The position numbers and the translations under genes are program-made. Below, piece after piece: positions 48,170 to 60,239 of a stretch of DNA of 64,000 nucleotides. The stretch's first letter is position 1; each line of letters begins with the position of its first letter. Where the stretch lies: positions 1 through 64,000 of the forward strand of contig QLIY01000099.1 of assembly GCA_003260075.1 (NCBI GenBank), written 5' to 3'. Source of the stretch: Phallusia mammillata. Its lineage: Eukaryota > Chordata > Ascidiacea > Phlebobranchia > Ascidiidae. Below the pieces are notes generated by a model. That model was not told the origin of the DNA. It saw only the letters and a list, made by a program, of their open reading frames with translations, and searched no databases.

Positions 48170-49940
48170 TTGAGTTTTTCTACTGCAAAAAAAATACATT
48201 TAGTTTTCCCACATTCTAACAGAATCTCTGAGAAATTATGTTCTTTTTCAACTCCATGTTACTAGGCGTAACGTGAAAATAACAAAACATTTAACAAAAT
48301 CGACAACCCTAGTATTTGTTGAACAGTCAAGTTAACAACAAACGGTTTTCACCCCATGCCACAATTTTGCGAATGCGACAACCTTTGCCCAAACCGAGGG
48401 ACACGGTGTCTGACGTTTTGGATCCAAACTCTCCATTTATATGCAAAAGATTTTTGTTTTGTTTTAGACAGCTCTTATGGTCATCCATACGCTTCCGTCC
48501 GGTTTAGTAATCCTTAGCATATGGCACATATAATCGTGATGCGGTTTAACAAACTTCTAATCACTAAACACGCCGCGGAATTAAAAATATTATTTTTTAG
48601 AGGGGGGAGGAGTATATTACAGTACGTTTTTTTTACAACTACATAACAGAGTATTGGAAAGTCAAACAAATCTATTTAGATTAAAAATGCATTTTTAAAA
48701 TGTTTTGTAGCCATTTGAAACTTTACGAAAACAAACACACCTTCTGTTAAGGTCAGAAATATTTTCAGATTCTCGCACTACACAACATAAGTTAGTCGTG
48801 TGTTTGGGTACTTATTATTGAAAAACTCCGAAAGTTCTTTTCACCACCTAATCTAGGTAGCCCTATGTTTACTTGTTGGCAAAAGCAACCCTTCCTTGAT
48901 TTTTCAAGGCCCGTTATCAACATGAATAAATTGGTTCTATTGCAAAAAACAGTTCCTTGTCGATGAGTGGAGCGCACCAAAAGGTGTTGGGAATTTCATT
49001 AGATTTCTGATCGCGATTGCGATATTAATTTGTGCAAATTTTGTAATAGTTTTACCAAATCAACCGTTTTGGATTTGCTAACCAGAAGTTCACGAGGAAG
49101 TTAAACTAGGCAACAATTCAACTCAAATGTGATGTCAAATGATGCCATGAACTATGCAATATTCCTGTAGGTTAATTAGGTCAGGATGTAGATATGACTT
49201 TGTGAACTTGTGTTTACTTGCTTTGTGATGTTTACTGTGCTATGATTGGACGCTGTCGACCTGTATTCCCAGGGTTCTGTCCTGATAATCTCAAGAGCTT
49301 GAGAAGATCAAGACGGTGGTATCGATTTAAATTGTGGTGACGTTTAACTTTGAGACTTATAAGCATTAACATTATCTCGCTCGGGCGCCTGCAACATAGA
49401 TCTGCAAGCAGGCCCAAGTTGTAGACTCAAACGTATTTACTTTTTCATTGCCTAAATGAGATTCAAAATTTGTGCACAGAATAGAACAAATACGATGCAA
49501 AATTGCAGAGCTTGAATTCAGACAAAACCTGGCTGATTTTATTTCAAAACGTCAGAACCCGACCAAAAACGTCAGAAATAAAAAAAATGAAAGTTGTATC
49601 TGCTGGGGATTTTTTACAAGCGTGTTGTCATTTTTTAACTGGATGAACCTAAATGCCTCAAGATTTTCACGGGCGGAAGTTTTTGTCCCTTTTATTTCCT
49701 TTCTTACGTTAAATAACAAACAGAGTCATAATCCGAACCGTTGGCGTTATTTCAAGCACTTTTGCGTTATCGACAAAACGTGATGCTAATATAATTCAAT
49801 TTTTTTCACTGCGGGTGGAATAAGTTTAATAATGATTCTCGCGGGCCGCACAGTTTACATGCCCTACCGCTGTCTTTCCAAACTTTGTAAGCTGATTTTA
49901 CGTCACGATTTCATTTCTCCTCTTTAAGTTGTTTTTTTGC
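48170..49940. other. Spacer between inverted and direct family A units
   Basis: 48180-48760 is the upstream flank of copy 1 and matches, inverted, the upstream flank of copy 2 (about 50940-51560). 48760-49940 has no recognisable exon. A short motif gtcataatccg near 49730 recurs in front of other family A units (53595, 57650). Confidence 0.5.
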
Positions 49941-49942
49941 AG

Positions 49943-50080
49943 ATTTGGAAAACTTGAACGGATCCACTACCATTCTTTGTTCTATTTTATCTGATTCGGC
50001 CTAAACAATAAATTTATTGCATTCAACATATTCGTGCGTTTTCGGTGGTATTTGAATAGTAGTGAGCAGGTCAAATTTAG
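49943..50080 (+). pseudogene. Relic of a family A gene (3' UTR exon only)
   Basis: After an acceptor at 49941-49942 the sequence atttggaaaacttgaacgg through aataaa (50007-50012) matches the last exon of copies 1-3. No coding exon of this unit is found upstream, and its downstream flank (to 50900) runs straight into the upstream flank of copy 2. Confidence 0.7.
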
Positions 50081-50491
50081 ATGCACAAATCGGTGTTAAC
50101 TAAAGGCAAGTCAGGTGTTACATTCTAGACTCAAAAAAGCACAAAAGACATCAGTCAAAATAGTTAATTAAAACAAACAAATGGGACAGGCTATCTAGAC
50201 CTGATTGCATTGCTCACATATACGACAGGCCAACCCATAGAATTAATTTTTTGGCATATTGGACAAGTAACTTGGTTTGAACAGACGCAACAGTCTTTAA
50301 GATATTGTGATTGTGGAAGCATTGTATGATACTTCTACACATAAAGACAAACATTCGTTGTGGCATTGATACTAATCTGTGATTAAAAACACTGAGAAAT
50401 ATAACAAAAGTTTGCCAATTTCGGTTGACTGAGGAAAGAAAAATGTTTGTCATGGAAGAATAAAGATTCTTGGTAGCTTCATACACTAATT

Positions 50492-50713
50492 CAGGGGTCG
50501 GCAACCTTTTTTGCACCGCGGACCGTTTTTGAAGGTAAAATTTTATCGTGGACCGGTCTTTAGAAAACTACAAATATTTAGCAATGAAAACACATGAATA
50601 AGTTTATCATGCCCGGGATACATGAGCAGAATGTTTAAAGCATTTAACCTGAAAAAGTATACGGCCCGGTAACGAACTCCTCGTGGACCGGTACGGGCGG
50701 TTGCCGACCACTG
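50492..50713. mobile_element. Non-autonomous hAT element
   Basis: Ends caggggtcggcaacc / ggttgccgaccactg, identical 8-bp flanks cactaatt. Inserted in the downstream flank of the family A relic. Confidence 0.88.
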
Positions 50714-51587
50714 CACTAATTGCTTCCTGTTTATCACATGCCAAGAGCTCTTTGAATAAAGTTTCCCCATGTAAAAACGAAATCACGGTGACATCTGAAA
50801 ACCATATTTGTAGGCAGCTTGTGGTTTACTTATTTTCGATAAACTGTTTAAAACCTTTAATCCCTTTAAAATTTCAAAATACCTCAAAATTAGCATTTTT
50901 TTAAAAGAACATAAAGAAAAGTGCCATGCTCTAATCATGCTGGACCTTAACAGAAGGTGTGCTTGTTTTCGTAAAGTTGCAAATGGGTATAAAAAATTTG
51001 AAAAAATTCATTTTGATTCTATCATAGTACGCTAGGCCTATTAAATGCGTTTTACCGAATCAGCTGGTCTCCCAAGCATTCCCATATCATTTTGAATATA
51101 TATAGATTTGTTTGACTTTCCAATACTCTGTTATGTAGTTGGAAGAAAAGTACTGCAAGATACCAACCCTCCAAGGTAATAATATTAAAAAATCTCGCGG
51201 CATGTTTAGTGTTTAGGAGTTTATTAAACCGCATCACGAATATAGGTGCCATACGCTAAAGCTTACTAAACCACACGGAAGCGTATGGATGACCATATGA
51301 GCTGCCAAAAAAATTCTTTTGCATATAAAAGTGAGAGTTTGGATCCAAAACGTCAGACACCGTGTCCTTAGGTTTGGGCAAGGTTGGCGCAATAGGAAAA
51401 TTGTGGCATGGGGTAAAAACCGTTTGTTGTTAACATGACTGTTCAACAAACACTAGGGCTGTCGGTTTGTTATTATTTTCCCGTTTTGCCCGGTAACATG
51501 AAGTTTAAAAAGAACATAGTTTTTCAATAATTCTGTAAGAATGTGGGAAAACTAAATGTATTTTTTTCAGTACAATAAACCACAACC

Positions 51588-52000
51588 ATGAACAAGTTGG
51601 CACTTTTTGCTCTTTTGTTTGCTGTTTTCCTGGTCACTGATGTTCAGGGAGGTTGGGTCCGCAAAATTTCACGCGGCATCCGCAGAGTTGGACGCATCTA
51701 CCGAAAATACAAGAAGCCAATCTGGATTGGAGTCCGAGTCGTCGGGTAAGTTTTAAACTTCAGTTCGGATATCACAACCCGAAAGGTTTTTTCGATGTCA
51801 ACCTAAAAAATATGTATGTTTTGACTTTTTACAGAGACAAGGCACCAGAAGACATGACTGAAGAGGGTAAGAATCCGTTTTGCCTAGATTTAACTAACAA
51901 TTTTACTTAAGTTTTGACTGTCCTTGTTTTTTTTGCAGAATTGGCCGACCTTGAGCAATCTGAGGAATTCCAAACCCTTGTCCAGAAATTGGAAGCCTAA
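51588..52000 (+). CDS. Styelin-like antimicrobial peptide precursor, family A copy 2 (short tail)
   Basis: Exons 51588-51745, 51835-51866 (32 nt) and 51939-52000. Signal MNKLALFALLFAVFLVTDVQG, then a compact basic peptide of about 32 residues beginning GWVRKISRGIRR and ending YRKYKKPIWIGVRVVG, the same size as known styelins and without the long arginine tract of copies 1, 3 and 4. The acidic tail is cut short: where its relatives have a CAA codon it has TAA (51998-52000), so QKLEA is the end and about 13 residues are lost; the old stop is still at 52031-52033. The basic domain and amidation glycine are intact, so a mature peptide could still be made. A 3' UTR exon starts at 52257 and has aataaa at 52318. 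Confidence 0.83.
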
Positions 52001-52637
52001 GAACCAGAGGAGACTGAAGAATTGGAGCAGTAATTTCTCTGGTAAACAGTTTGTAGAATGGCGAATTCTAGGTTTATGAGAGTACAAAAATTGTTATCAT
52101 AACAATATGATTTATTTTAAAACACACATAAATGCGCTTATTCTATTTTTTACAGTTGTGTTGCTAGTGTTTTTATACCCGACAAAAAGTTTTTAATATT
52201 AGTTTAAACTAACCATTACTTTTGTGACTTGGAATTAAAAAGCATTTATGTTGCAGATTTGGAAAACCTGAACGGATTCACAATCCTTTGTTATATTTTA
52301 TCTGATTCGACCTAAACAATAAAATTGCTGCATTCAACATTTTCGTGCGTTTTCGGTAGTATTTGAATATTAGTGAGCAGGCTTAATTTAGAAGAATAAG
52401 TAGAGTTATGTGTGGATGCAAAAGGTTACAAAAACAATAAAACATTTGTTGACTGCATATACACATAATGCATCAGTAAAAATGTTTAATTAAAACAAAT
52501 ACAGTTTACAAGCTAAAAAGACCTCAATGCTAAGGTATTGTGTTGTTAAAGCATTATAATATTGGACTACAGTTACATACAAACCAATCATACGTTGAGT
52601 AGTTTATATTAATCTGTGAATAAAAACCACCAAGCAG

Positions 52638-52813
52638 CAGTGCTGGATTAACCATTAGGCAAAGTAGGCACGTGCCTACAGGCCAGTCAAAAATCCAGGC
52701 CACTTTAAATCATTTGGCAACACTGATAATTCTAATTTTTTAGTTGGCAACCCTGATTTTCGGGCCACTTATAAAATGTGCCTACAGGCCAGAAGACCCT
52801 TAATCCGGCACTG
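52638..52813. mobile_element. Short hAT-type element (cagtgctgga family), 176 bp
   Basis: Ends cagtgctggattaa / ttaatccggcactg, identical 8-bp flanks ccaagcag. The cleanest copy of this family in the window. Confidence 0.9.
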
Positions 52814-52819
52814 CCAAGC

Positions 52820-53940
52820 AGTAGAAATCACAAAAAGTTTGCCCCTTTTCGTTGATTGTGGAGAGATAAAATTTGGCATACTAAAGATTTTTAATAGCTT
52901 CATGCTAATTGCATCCTGCTTATCACATGCTAAAATATGGAAAACATATTTTCAGACTGTGTGTAGTTTGCCAAACGCTTTTCCCTCCGTGAAATATCAC
53001 TACTTCAATGTTAACATTTTCGCTCAAAGAACCTGATAAATGAAAAAGTGTTGTGTTGTAAGAAGTAACGGAGAGAAAGCCCGTAAATGTTTAAACAAGC
53101 GAGTTTAACGTTCTCTGCTTTAGTTCCTTTTGTTTGGTGTGTTTTGTTGTCTCAGCCTTTCAAACATCCAAAAAGATATGCAAGATGGATGGACGCGTGG
53201 CCACGTGGAGATTTTTACACAATAAAGTGTTTCAAGGAAATTTTACTGTACATAGTTTAAGCCTAAACATAAACATAAAATGTCAAACCATCCGGTTCCT
53301 GGAAAATTTTCTCCCAGGGCTAATATAGTTAAGATCCAAATTGCGTTCAGAATGGTGCCGAATACCAAAAAGCGTATATATCGCCTTGCTTTCGGCATAA
53401 TTTATCATCAACACGGAGTATTAACTGAATTTGACAACAAAATTAAGGCCAAGCAACTTTTTTATCAAGATAAATGAATTGCTGGTTACTGTGTTAGCTG
53501 CTTCATTCTTTTCAAAATCACAGGACGTTTTTCGTGACTGTGTTAACATATGTTTTACGTTGGCGCGAAAGTTTTCCTCCAAAGCAGAGAGTCATAATCC
53601 GGACCTCTCGAGTCATATCAATTTCCTGGCAGTCTCGGAAAAACGTTTCGTCGACATCCCTCATAGTAGTGTTGATTATCACGTATCATCCTATCGACGT
53701 TTTTGGCAGTTAATTACTCCCTAATATGGCCACGGAACATATTTAACCTGCATTCGACACCTCACAACACAAAACACATATGGCGACACGCTTCGAAAAG
53801 CCAAGAAGTTAATAAACCTCAACTCTTTAATAAAGCGATGAATATTATCAACGACACAGTGCGTGTAAAAATGTACATAAAAGTATTTCGTCGACTTTTA
53901 CGGTGAAATTAATATTTATTTAAAATACTTTGATAAAAAC
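52820..53940. other. Family A intergenic unit
   Basis: Contains blocks shared with 46770-47000, 50730-50900 and 57600-57990 (cttatcacatgc, gttggcgcgaaa, agtcataatccg). No coding exon seen. Confidence 0.45.
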
Positions 53941-53945
53941 TACAC

Positions 53946-54125
53946 CAGCGGTGAAATTCAATTTTTTTGTCAGCCGGTTCTATCACCAAAGCCATATTTT
54001 TCAGTTGGTTCTGTTACAAAAAGTCCATTGACAATAAACAGTAATGCTAACCGGTTCGTTGATCTCATAAAATGTCGTGAGACGATTCTATGGAACCGGT
54101 GTGAACCGGCTGCATCCCACCACTG
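53946..54125. mobile_element. hAT-type element with agccggttctatcac interior
   Basis: Ends cagcggtgaaattcaa / tgcatcccaccactg, identical 8-bp flanks aactacac. Same family as 22584-22867. Confidence 0.88.
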
Positions 54126-54315
54126 AACTACACCCTTCATATGTTAAACGGAAAGACATGCAGGTACTGTTTGGTCCAAATTATTTCCTGTCAAAGAATT
54201 TTTATCAGCAAGGTATGTTACTAATCATGTAACTTCATCGAAAAATCAATTCTTTACAACCACAAACGCAAAATTAAAAACAATGAGCACAACATACAAC
54301 TCATTCCTTAATCCA

Positions 54316-54514
54316 ACGGTTCTTAAACTGGGGGTTTGGAGTCCCTTAGGGTCAGTAAAGCAACTTTGCGTGGCTGCCAAAGGTTTGAAGTCATTATACA
54401 ATATTTTCTAACTCAAAACTTTCGTATTCTAAAATAAACAATCAAATTTATAGACCGCGAGTTATTCGATAATCAAAGCGCCCGTTGTGAAATTATAATC
54501 AAAAAGTTTAAGAA
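54316..54514. mobile_element. Non-autonomous hAT element
   Basis: Ends caacggttcttaaac / gtttaagaaccactg. The flanks (around tccttaat and tcctaaag) are only partly alike. End positions are approximate. Confidence 0.6.
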
Positions 54515-55055
54515 CCACTGTCCTAAAGGGATGCTGTATTTCAGTGTGATAATGTATAGTTGGTGTTTTGAACCCAAAATATCATTCACGCATCTTGATT
54601 TTATGCGTTGCATAACCCTTGGAGGAAGGCATTAATATACGGTAATGACGGTGCCTTCCTGATCTTTTTGCAGTTTTTCGTCAAGCGTTAACATATTGTG
54701 GCGTGTATTTAAAGCCCGTTTTTGGTGGTAGAAGCCACTGTTAAGGTTTGACCACACAGTAACGCTTAACTGTGAAGTCCTATGGTGTGTTGTCTGCTGG
54801 GCAAAATAGTTTGGTGTCTGGGCAAAAAAGTAGTAAAATATCTTGGGGAAGGATCGGAACGAAATAAACATTTGGGATAGAGTTGGACGTTAAGACAAAG
54901 GTTGCAGTAACGCTCCTTTTTAAAGAAACAACAAAATGGGCTATTAAAAAAACGGGGGAAAACGATTTCCAAGTTGTGTAACATGCATTGGGATAAATAT
55001 AAGTGAGTGTTGGAAAATTAAATGCAGTTTTTTTGCAGTACAATAGGTCAAAACC

Positions 55056-55821
55056 ATGAACAAGTTGGCACTTTTTGCTCTTCTCTTTGCTGTTGTCTTG
55101 CTCGTTGATGTTGAGGGGGGTTGGTTCGGCCGCCGACGACGACGATTCCGTCTTCGCCGAGTGGTCCGCAGAGCTGGACGCATCATCCGTAGAGGAGTCC
55201 GCATCTACCGAAAATACAAGAAGCCAATCTGGATTGGAGTCCGACTTGTTGGGTAAGTTTAAAAACTTCAGTTCGGATATCAATACCCTGAAAGGCATAT
55301 CCAATATCAACCCATACAACAAAAATATTTTGATGTTTTTTACAGAGACAAGGCACCAGAAGACATGACTGAAGAGGGTAAGAATCAGTTTTTCCGAAAT
55401 TTGCCTCAAAATTTAATCATAAACATTACTGCCAAGGTACTGGTGTATATAGAATACATCATTATCGTCTGTGACGTCACTTCACACATATGGCTTTTAG
55501 CTTTTTTCCCTTAGTGCTGTATATACCCTGTTCTACAGTTTGATTGACAACCTGCACTGATGATGACAACAGAGATTGTCGAAACGTCTGAACGATGCAT
55601 TCTATATACACCAGTACCTTGGTAGTAATGTTTATGATTAAATTACTTTTCAAGTCCGTGTTAGGGGTGTCCTATGCCTCAAAAATTGTTAAAAAAGTTT
55701 TGACTGTCCTTGTTTTTTGTGTGCAGAATTAGCCGACCTTGAGCAATCTGAGGAATTCCAAACCCTTGTCCAGGAACTGGAAACCCAAGTACCAGAGGAG
55801 ACTGAAGAATTGGAGCAGTAA
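55056..55821 (+). CDS. Styelin-like antimicrobial peptide precursor, family A copy 3
   Basis: Exons 55056-55252, 55346-55377 (32 nt) and 55727-55821, phases 2 and 1. Predicted precursor of about 107 residues: signal MNKLALFALLFAVVLLVDVEG, mature domain starting GWFGRRRRRFRLRR and ending IYRKYKKPIWIGVRLVG with roughly 16 arginines and 3 lysines, then the acidic tail DKAPEDMTEE...TEELEQ, which would neutralise the basic part before cleavage. All elements are intact, making this the best reference copy. A possible TATA-like ataaatataag lies near 54993-55003 and an acceptor just before the ATG suggests a 5' UTR intron. A 234-bp foldback element sits in intron 2. A 3' UTR exon carries aataaa at 56055. 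Confidence 0.86.
55410..55644. mobile_element. Foldback element in intron 2 of family A copy 3
   Basis: Arms aatttaatcataaacatta and its inverse tgtttatgattaaatt extend inward through aaggtactggtgtatatag for over 50 bp. The short centre contains gtctgtgacgtcac. The other copies lack it. Confidence 0.85.
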
Positions 55822-56099
55822 TTTCTCTGGTAATATAGTTTGTAGGAAAAGCGTATTCTAAGTTTTAGGCCAATGCAGAAATTGCCTTCATAACAATTTA
55901 ACTAAAAACCAAAAAAAATCTTGTTGTAAATGATTTGTTAAATTGACTATTTGTTTTATTACTTTCATCAAAAACTTTATTATTTCAGATTTTTTCAGGA
56001 AAACTTGAACGGATCCACCTTTCTTTGTTCTATTTTATCTGATTTGGCCTGAACAATAAATTTACTGCATTCAACATTTTTGTGCGTTTTTGGTAGTAA

Positions 56100-58130
56100 G
56101 GTACCTTCAGGTAACAAGGCCCCTTAAAAAACGATTGCGTATAACTGAAAAAACATTAAAGAGTTCCAAGCCAAATTTGGCATGAGGACGTTTGCAAGTT
56201 TAGTCTTTGTAGGATGACAGTGTTACAAAAATAAAACTTCTTACCGGGCCTTAATAGATGCCTATGCTGTTAATTAGGCCCAACATTTTTATGCCTTTTT
56301 AGAAAGCCTAGAAACCAATCAAATTCTTTTATAACTTGCTTCGGTCAAATTCAAGTTCAAACAAGCAACATTTGGTGGTAGTCTGGTGTTAAATTCCATT
56401 TAACAAAACTAATAATAAATTGTTAGCTGAAAACAAAAGATATAGCCTAAGTCAAAAATAGTAAATAAAGGTTAGAAGCTATCAAGTCATAATTGCATTA
56501 CCCACGTATAGTAACTTGACAAGGTTCGGATAAACACAGAAGTATAACATTGTGATTTGTAAGAGCATTACAAAAAATGACTTTTGAAATTGATGGCAAT
56601 AATGTTTTTGAAATTGATGGCGAAAATGTTTTTAAAGGCATAAATATTGAAAGCAAAAATCACGATAAGGATGTCGCCATAACGTTTTGTCGATGGAGCG
56701 AAAATGTTTGGCATGACACAAAACTAGTGGTTTATCAAAGTTTTTAACCAAGCCGAGCATTAAAGAGCTGAAACTTCGTTCCGCGGGACACTTCGCATTT
56801 TAACATTACAAAAGTTGCACAAGGAATGTTAATTTTCAACTTGTGGTGGCCGAGGACGCTTTTTATTACCAATAACAAAAACATGAACTGTGAAACGTTG
56901 TCATATGCACACCAATGAAATCATCATAAAGTCATGAAACACCAGGGAATCTTTGCACTTTGAAATAGGAAATATTTCGCGGCACACTTGAAAATCTCAC
57001 ACACCACACTATTGTGCCGCGCCACACAGTTTGAGAATCACTGCTCAAGACGATGTATGCATAAATATGTATAGAAATAGGCCTTTTCTAAGTTTCAGCA
57101 AGGGCAAAAATCAATATTATTTTCTTGCATACTGTCAAGCGTTTGCCGGATTCTCCTTCGTTTGAAATGACACAGTAAAATGCACATTGTTAACTTCTTT
57201 GTCTTTAAAAATCTTTTACTGAGTCGGCATTGCCTGAAACAGTACGCAAGGTTAAGGTATTGTAAAAACGAAACCATATATTAGTTTTTGGTGTGTTAAC
57301 CGGGTTTTCAAATTTTGTTTCGACGAGGTTGTCGAAAGGATGCTCAATACAAACAGGTAAAACTCTGCCTTTTTGTAAGGTAATTTGCTGACAATTAAGA
57401 GGCCATATGCATATTACCTTTTTTGCTATGTGGTAGATACTTTTTTCTTCTTGCGGTACTTTTTTCTTTCCGAAATGACGGGCCCCCCCCCCCAATTAAG
57501 AGGCCATATGCATATTACCTTTTTTGCTATGTGGTAGATAAGTTACTTTTTTCTTCTTTCGGTACTTTTTTCTTTCCGAAATGACGCCAAGTTTTTCTTC
57601 CTCGAAGTAACATATGTTCCGCGTTGGCGCGAAAATTTTCCGCCAAAGAGTCATAATCCGTATCGCTTGAGTCATGACAATTTTCCTGAGCTGTATTGGA
57701 AAAACGTTCTGTCGGTATCCGTCACAACATTTTTGTTTATCACGTATCAACCTTCTAAAGTTTTAGGCAGATAATAATCACTCCCTTATATGGTCACAAA
57801 TGTGGTTATAGCTTGCTTAACACATCGACATCACAAAAGCCATATGGGAGCATGCTTCACAAAAAAATTTCAACGCACTATCAAACCTATGTGTATTATC
57901 TATAGCGCTACGCTTAAAAATGTGCAAACATTTGTTTTCAAACTATTATCATATTTTTTTCAATTTCCTTCGCGCCATTGAATGTGCTAAATTTTAACTT
58001 TTAGTGGAAAATGGTAAATGAGGACAAGCTTTTCTTCATCAACAACTAGATGTATTGACATGTTATAAAATAATATTCACACATTGAAAGATAATCAATT
58101 AATAACAACGCAAATTTGAAAACAATGCAA
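56100..58130. other. Family A intergenic unit
   Basis: No coding exon seen. Holds a right end of a hAT-like element (cagtttgagaatcactg, about 57028), a duplication around C11 at 57483-57493 (aattaagaggccatatgc on both sides) and the gttggcgcgaaa / gtcataatccg blocks found before other family A genes. Confidence 0.5.
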
Positions 58131-58138
58131 ATTCGGCA

Positions 58139-58529
58139 CAGAGTTGTAAACGGGCCTTGAAATTTAAACCTGAACCCGACCCAGACCCAAACCCGAAAGT
58201 ACAAGCCCAAAACCCAGCCCGAATCCGAATCTTGTTTGAAAAGCCCGTTTAGGCTCGAAAGTTTGATCAACAGTCCTGTACATTAAAGACTCTGTAAAGA
58301 CCAAACTAACCAACACAATAGTCAATTGGTCTTGACCAATGCGTTTTAGGGCTGTTTGAAATTAGGTCAGGTCCGGCAACAGGCCACTAAGCTAAGTAAA
58401 GTTATTCAAAAAAATACTGTCGCAGGGTGTAAAGTCAGGTCCGATTTAAGTCCATTTTTTGCAGAAACCCAAGCTCGGACCTGGCCTGAACCCGACGCGA
58501 ACCCGAACCCGGCCCAACTTACAACTTTG
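58139..58529. mobile_element. hAT-type element rich in gaacccg
   Basis: Ends cagagttgtaaacgggcc / ggcccaacttacaactttg; flanks attcggca / attcggta (7 of 8). Same family as 25227-25553. Confidence 0.8.
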
Positions 58530-59037
58530 ATTCGGTAATCAATAAGCGCTAAGATCAACGTAAAACAGTGTAGTTCGGACTATCGATTTAGACAACGCAT
58601 AGCGTAAGGGGTATGGCAGTGTGATATCTCAGGATGGCTGGAGGCTTGAACATCTTTGTTGCAAATACAAAGGCGTTGCACGAACTCTGGCGGAAGGCAG
58701 TGATAAACGGCAATGACGGCCCCTTCGTGACATTTTACACTTTTTCATCGTCAAGGGTAAACAGATTGTGGCGTGTTCTTAAGTCCCTATTCGCGCGTAA
58801 AACGCCACTCTCAAGGTTTGACAGCACAGCCACGTTCATCTAAAGTGCGCTATGGTGTAAAAAAAGGTCTGGGTAATGTAAGCATTTTATCTTTGGGTAA
58901 AATCGGTTCGAAATAAACGTTGGGTAACTGGCAGGTTTTTGGGATTATTATCGGTAGATAAAATAATGAATGAAAACTTCTTTTAACTTGCTTAACATAT
59001 GAATCGTTTTTTTATTTAGAGAAACTTCAAGAAAAAC

Positions 59038-60226
59038 ATGAACAAGTTGGTATTTTTTGCAATCTTGTTTGCTGTCGTCTTGCTTGTGGACGGTTGGGGT
59101 CGACGGCGACGAAGACGAAGCAGCCGACGCCGACGGCGTTGGTGGAGAAAGGCAGCTAATGTCGTGAAGAAAGGCGTTCACATATATAAAAAATACAAAA
59201 AGCCAATCTGGGTTGGTGTTGGATTGCTTGGGTAAGTTCCAAAAATCTTGTAACTTATCAGCTTTACTTAACTCGTGATAATCTTAAGGAGTTATTTAAG
59301 GGTATCACTATTTTAGGCTAGGATTAAGTCGCTTAAAGTGACCCTATATTTTAGCTTAATCGTGTGATTACCGTTTTTTACAGTATTTTTTGATAGATCA
59401 TCAATATTGGTGTCGGTAGGATCAGGAACATTGTGCCTTTTTTCGGGATTATTTGTAGACAAAAATGTTAACAAAAACGGGCTATACGCAGAAAGGTTAA
59501 TAACTGTTTGCGCAACATAGTAGGTGTTTTTTCCTGCCCTTTTTTTCCAAAATGACGAGAAGTTTTTTCTTATGTTATAACAAGTTTTGCGCAATGGAGA
59601 GAAAGTTTCTGACAAAGTGTCAAAATCTGAAGTATGAAGTCTGACTGTTAAGATAAATTGCAACTTTGACTATTTAGGGCCAATGAAACAAATAATGTCC
59701 TTCACCATCCCAATTTTTTTGTTCGGATTGTTGTGGATACGAATAAGTGTTCATTTATGGTAATATGTTGTAATAACCACTATATTTTTGCAGAGACAAG
59801 GATCCCCAAACCATGACTGATGAAGGTAAATTTTCAACGCACAACCTATTCAGTTGTTATATTTTGCTGCCAGATAACAAATTTGCACAAAAATAAACGG
59901 TTTCTAAAAGTCCACCCCCGAACAATCGTATCAGGCACAGGGTTATGTTATGTTGTTTTACTTTCTAAAGAAAAGACTCCTTTTACAAGATTGTGCACAA
60001 ATAATTTGCCCGAAGTATTTCTCATGCACCAAAAGGTCCTTTAATATTTTTCTTAGCAACGCTATACAACTGAGTGACATTTTTTTGCGGAAGTACAAAC
60101 ACATTCTCTTATTTTTTAACAGAACTGCATGAACTTGAGCAGACTGAGGAATTCCAGTCTCTTCTTAGGGAATTGGAAGACAAAGAAGCAGAGCAAGCTC
60201 CTGAAGTTCCGGAAATTCAACAGTAA
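59038..60226 (+). CDS. Styelin-like antimicrobial peptide precursor, family A copy 4
   Basis: Exons 59038-59231, 59794-59825 (32 nt) and 60123-60226, phases 2 and 1. Signal MNKLVFFAILFAVVLLVDG, mature domain starting WGRRRRRRSSRRRRRWWRKA, continuing VVKKGVHIYKKYKKPIWVGV and ending LLG, then the tail DKDPQTMTDE, QTEEFQSLLRELE...EIQQ. With copy 5 it forms a second subgroup: more lysine in the core, a WW pair, and DKDPQTMTDE in place of DKAPEDMTEE, which is closer to the DMTDEEF-type junction of styelins. The signal lacks the VE before the glycine. Intron 1 (562 bp) is longer than in copies 1-3. A 3' UTR exon follows at about 60430 with aataaa at 60508. Confidence 0.85.
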
Positions 60227-60239
60227 AACTCAGGTGTGA

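Noticed and set aside
53280..53906. Several open frames of 60-100 residues
   Set aside because: They lie in intergenic blocks repeated between family A genes, are not conserved between repeats and have no start or splice support.
54780..55409. 209-residue minus-strand frame, plus similar frames opposite family A copies 1 and 4
   Set aside because: Antisense to exon 1 of family A; the signal, splice sites and conserved tail are all on the other strand.
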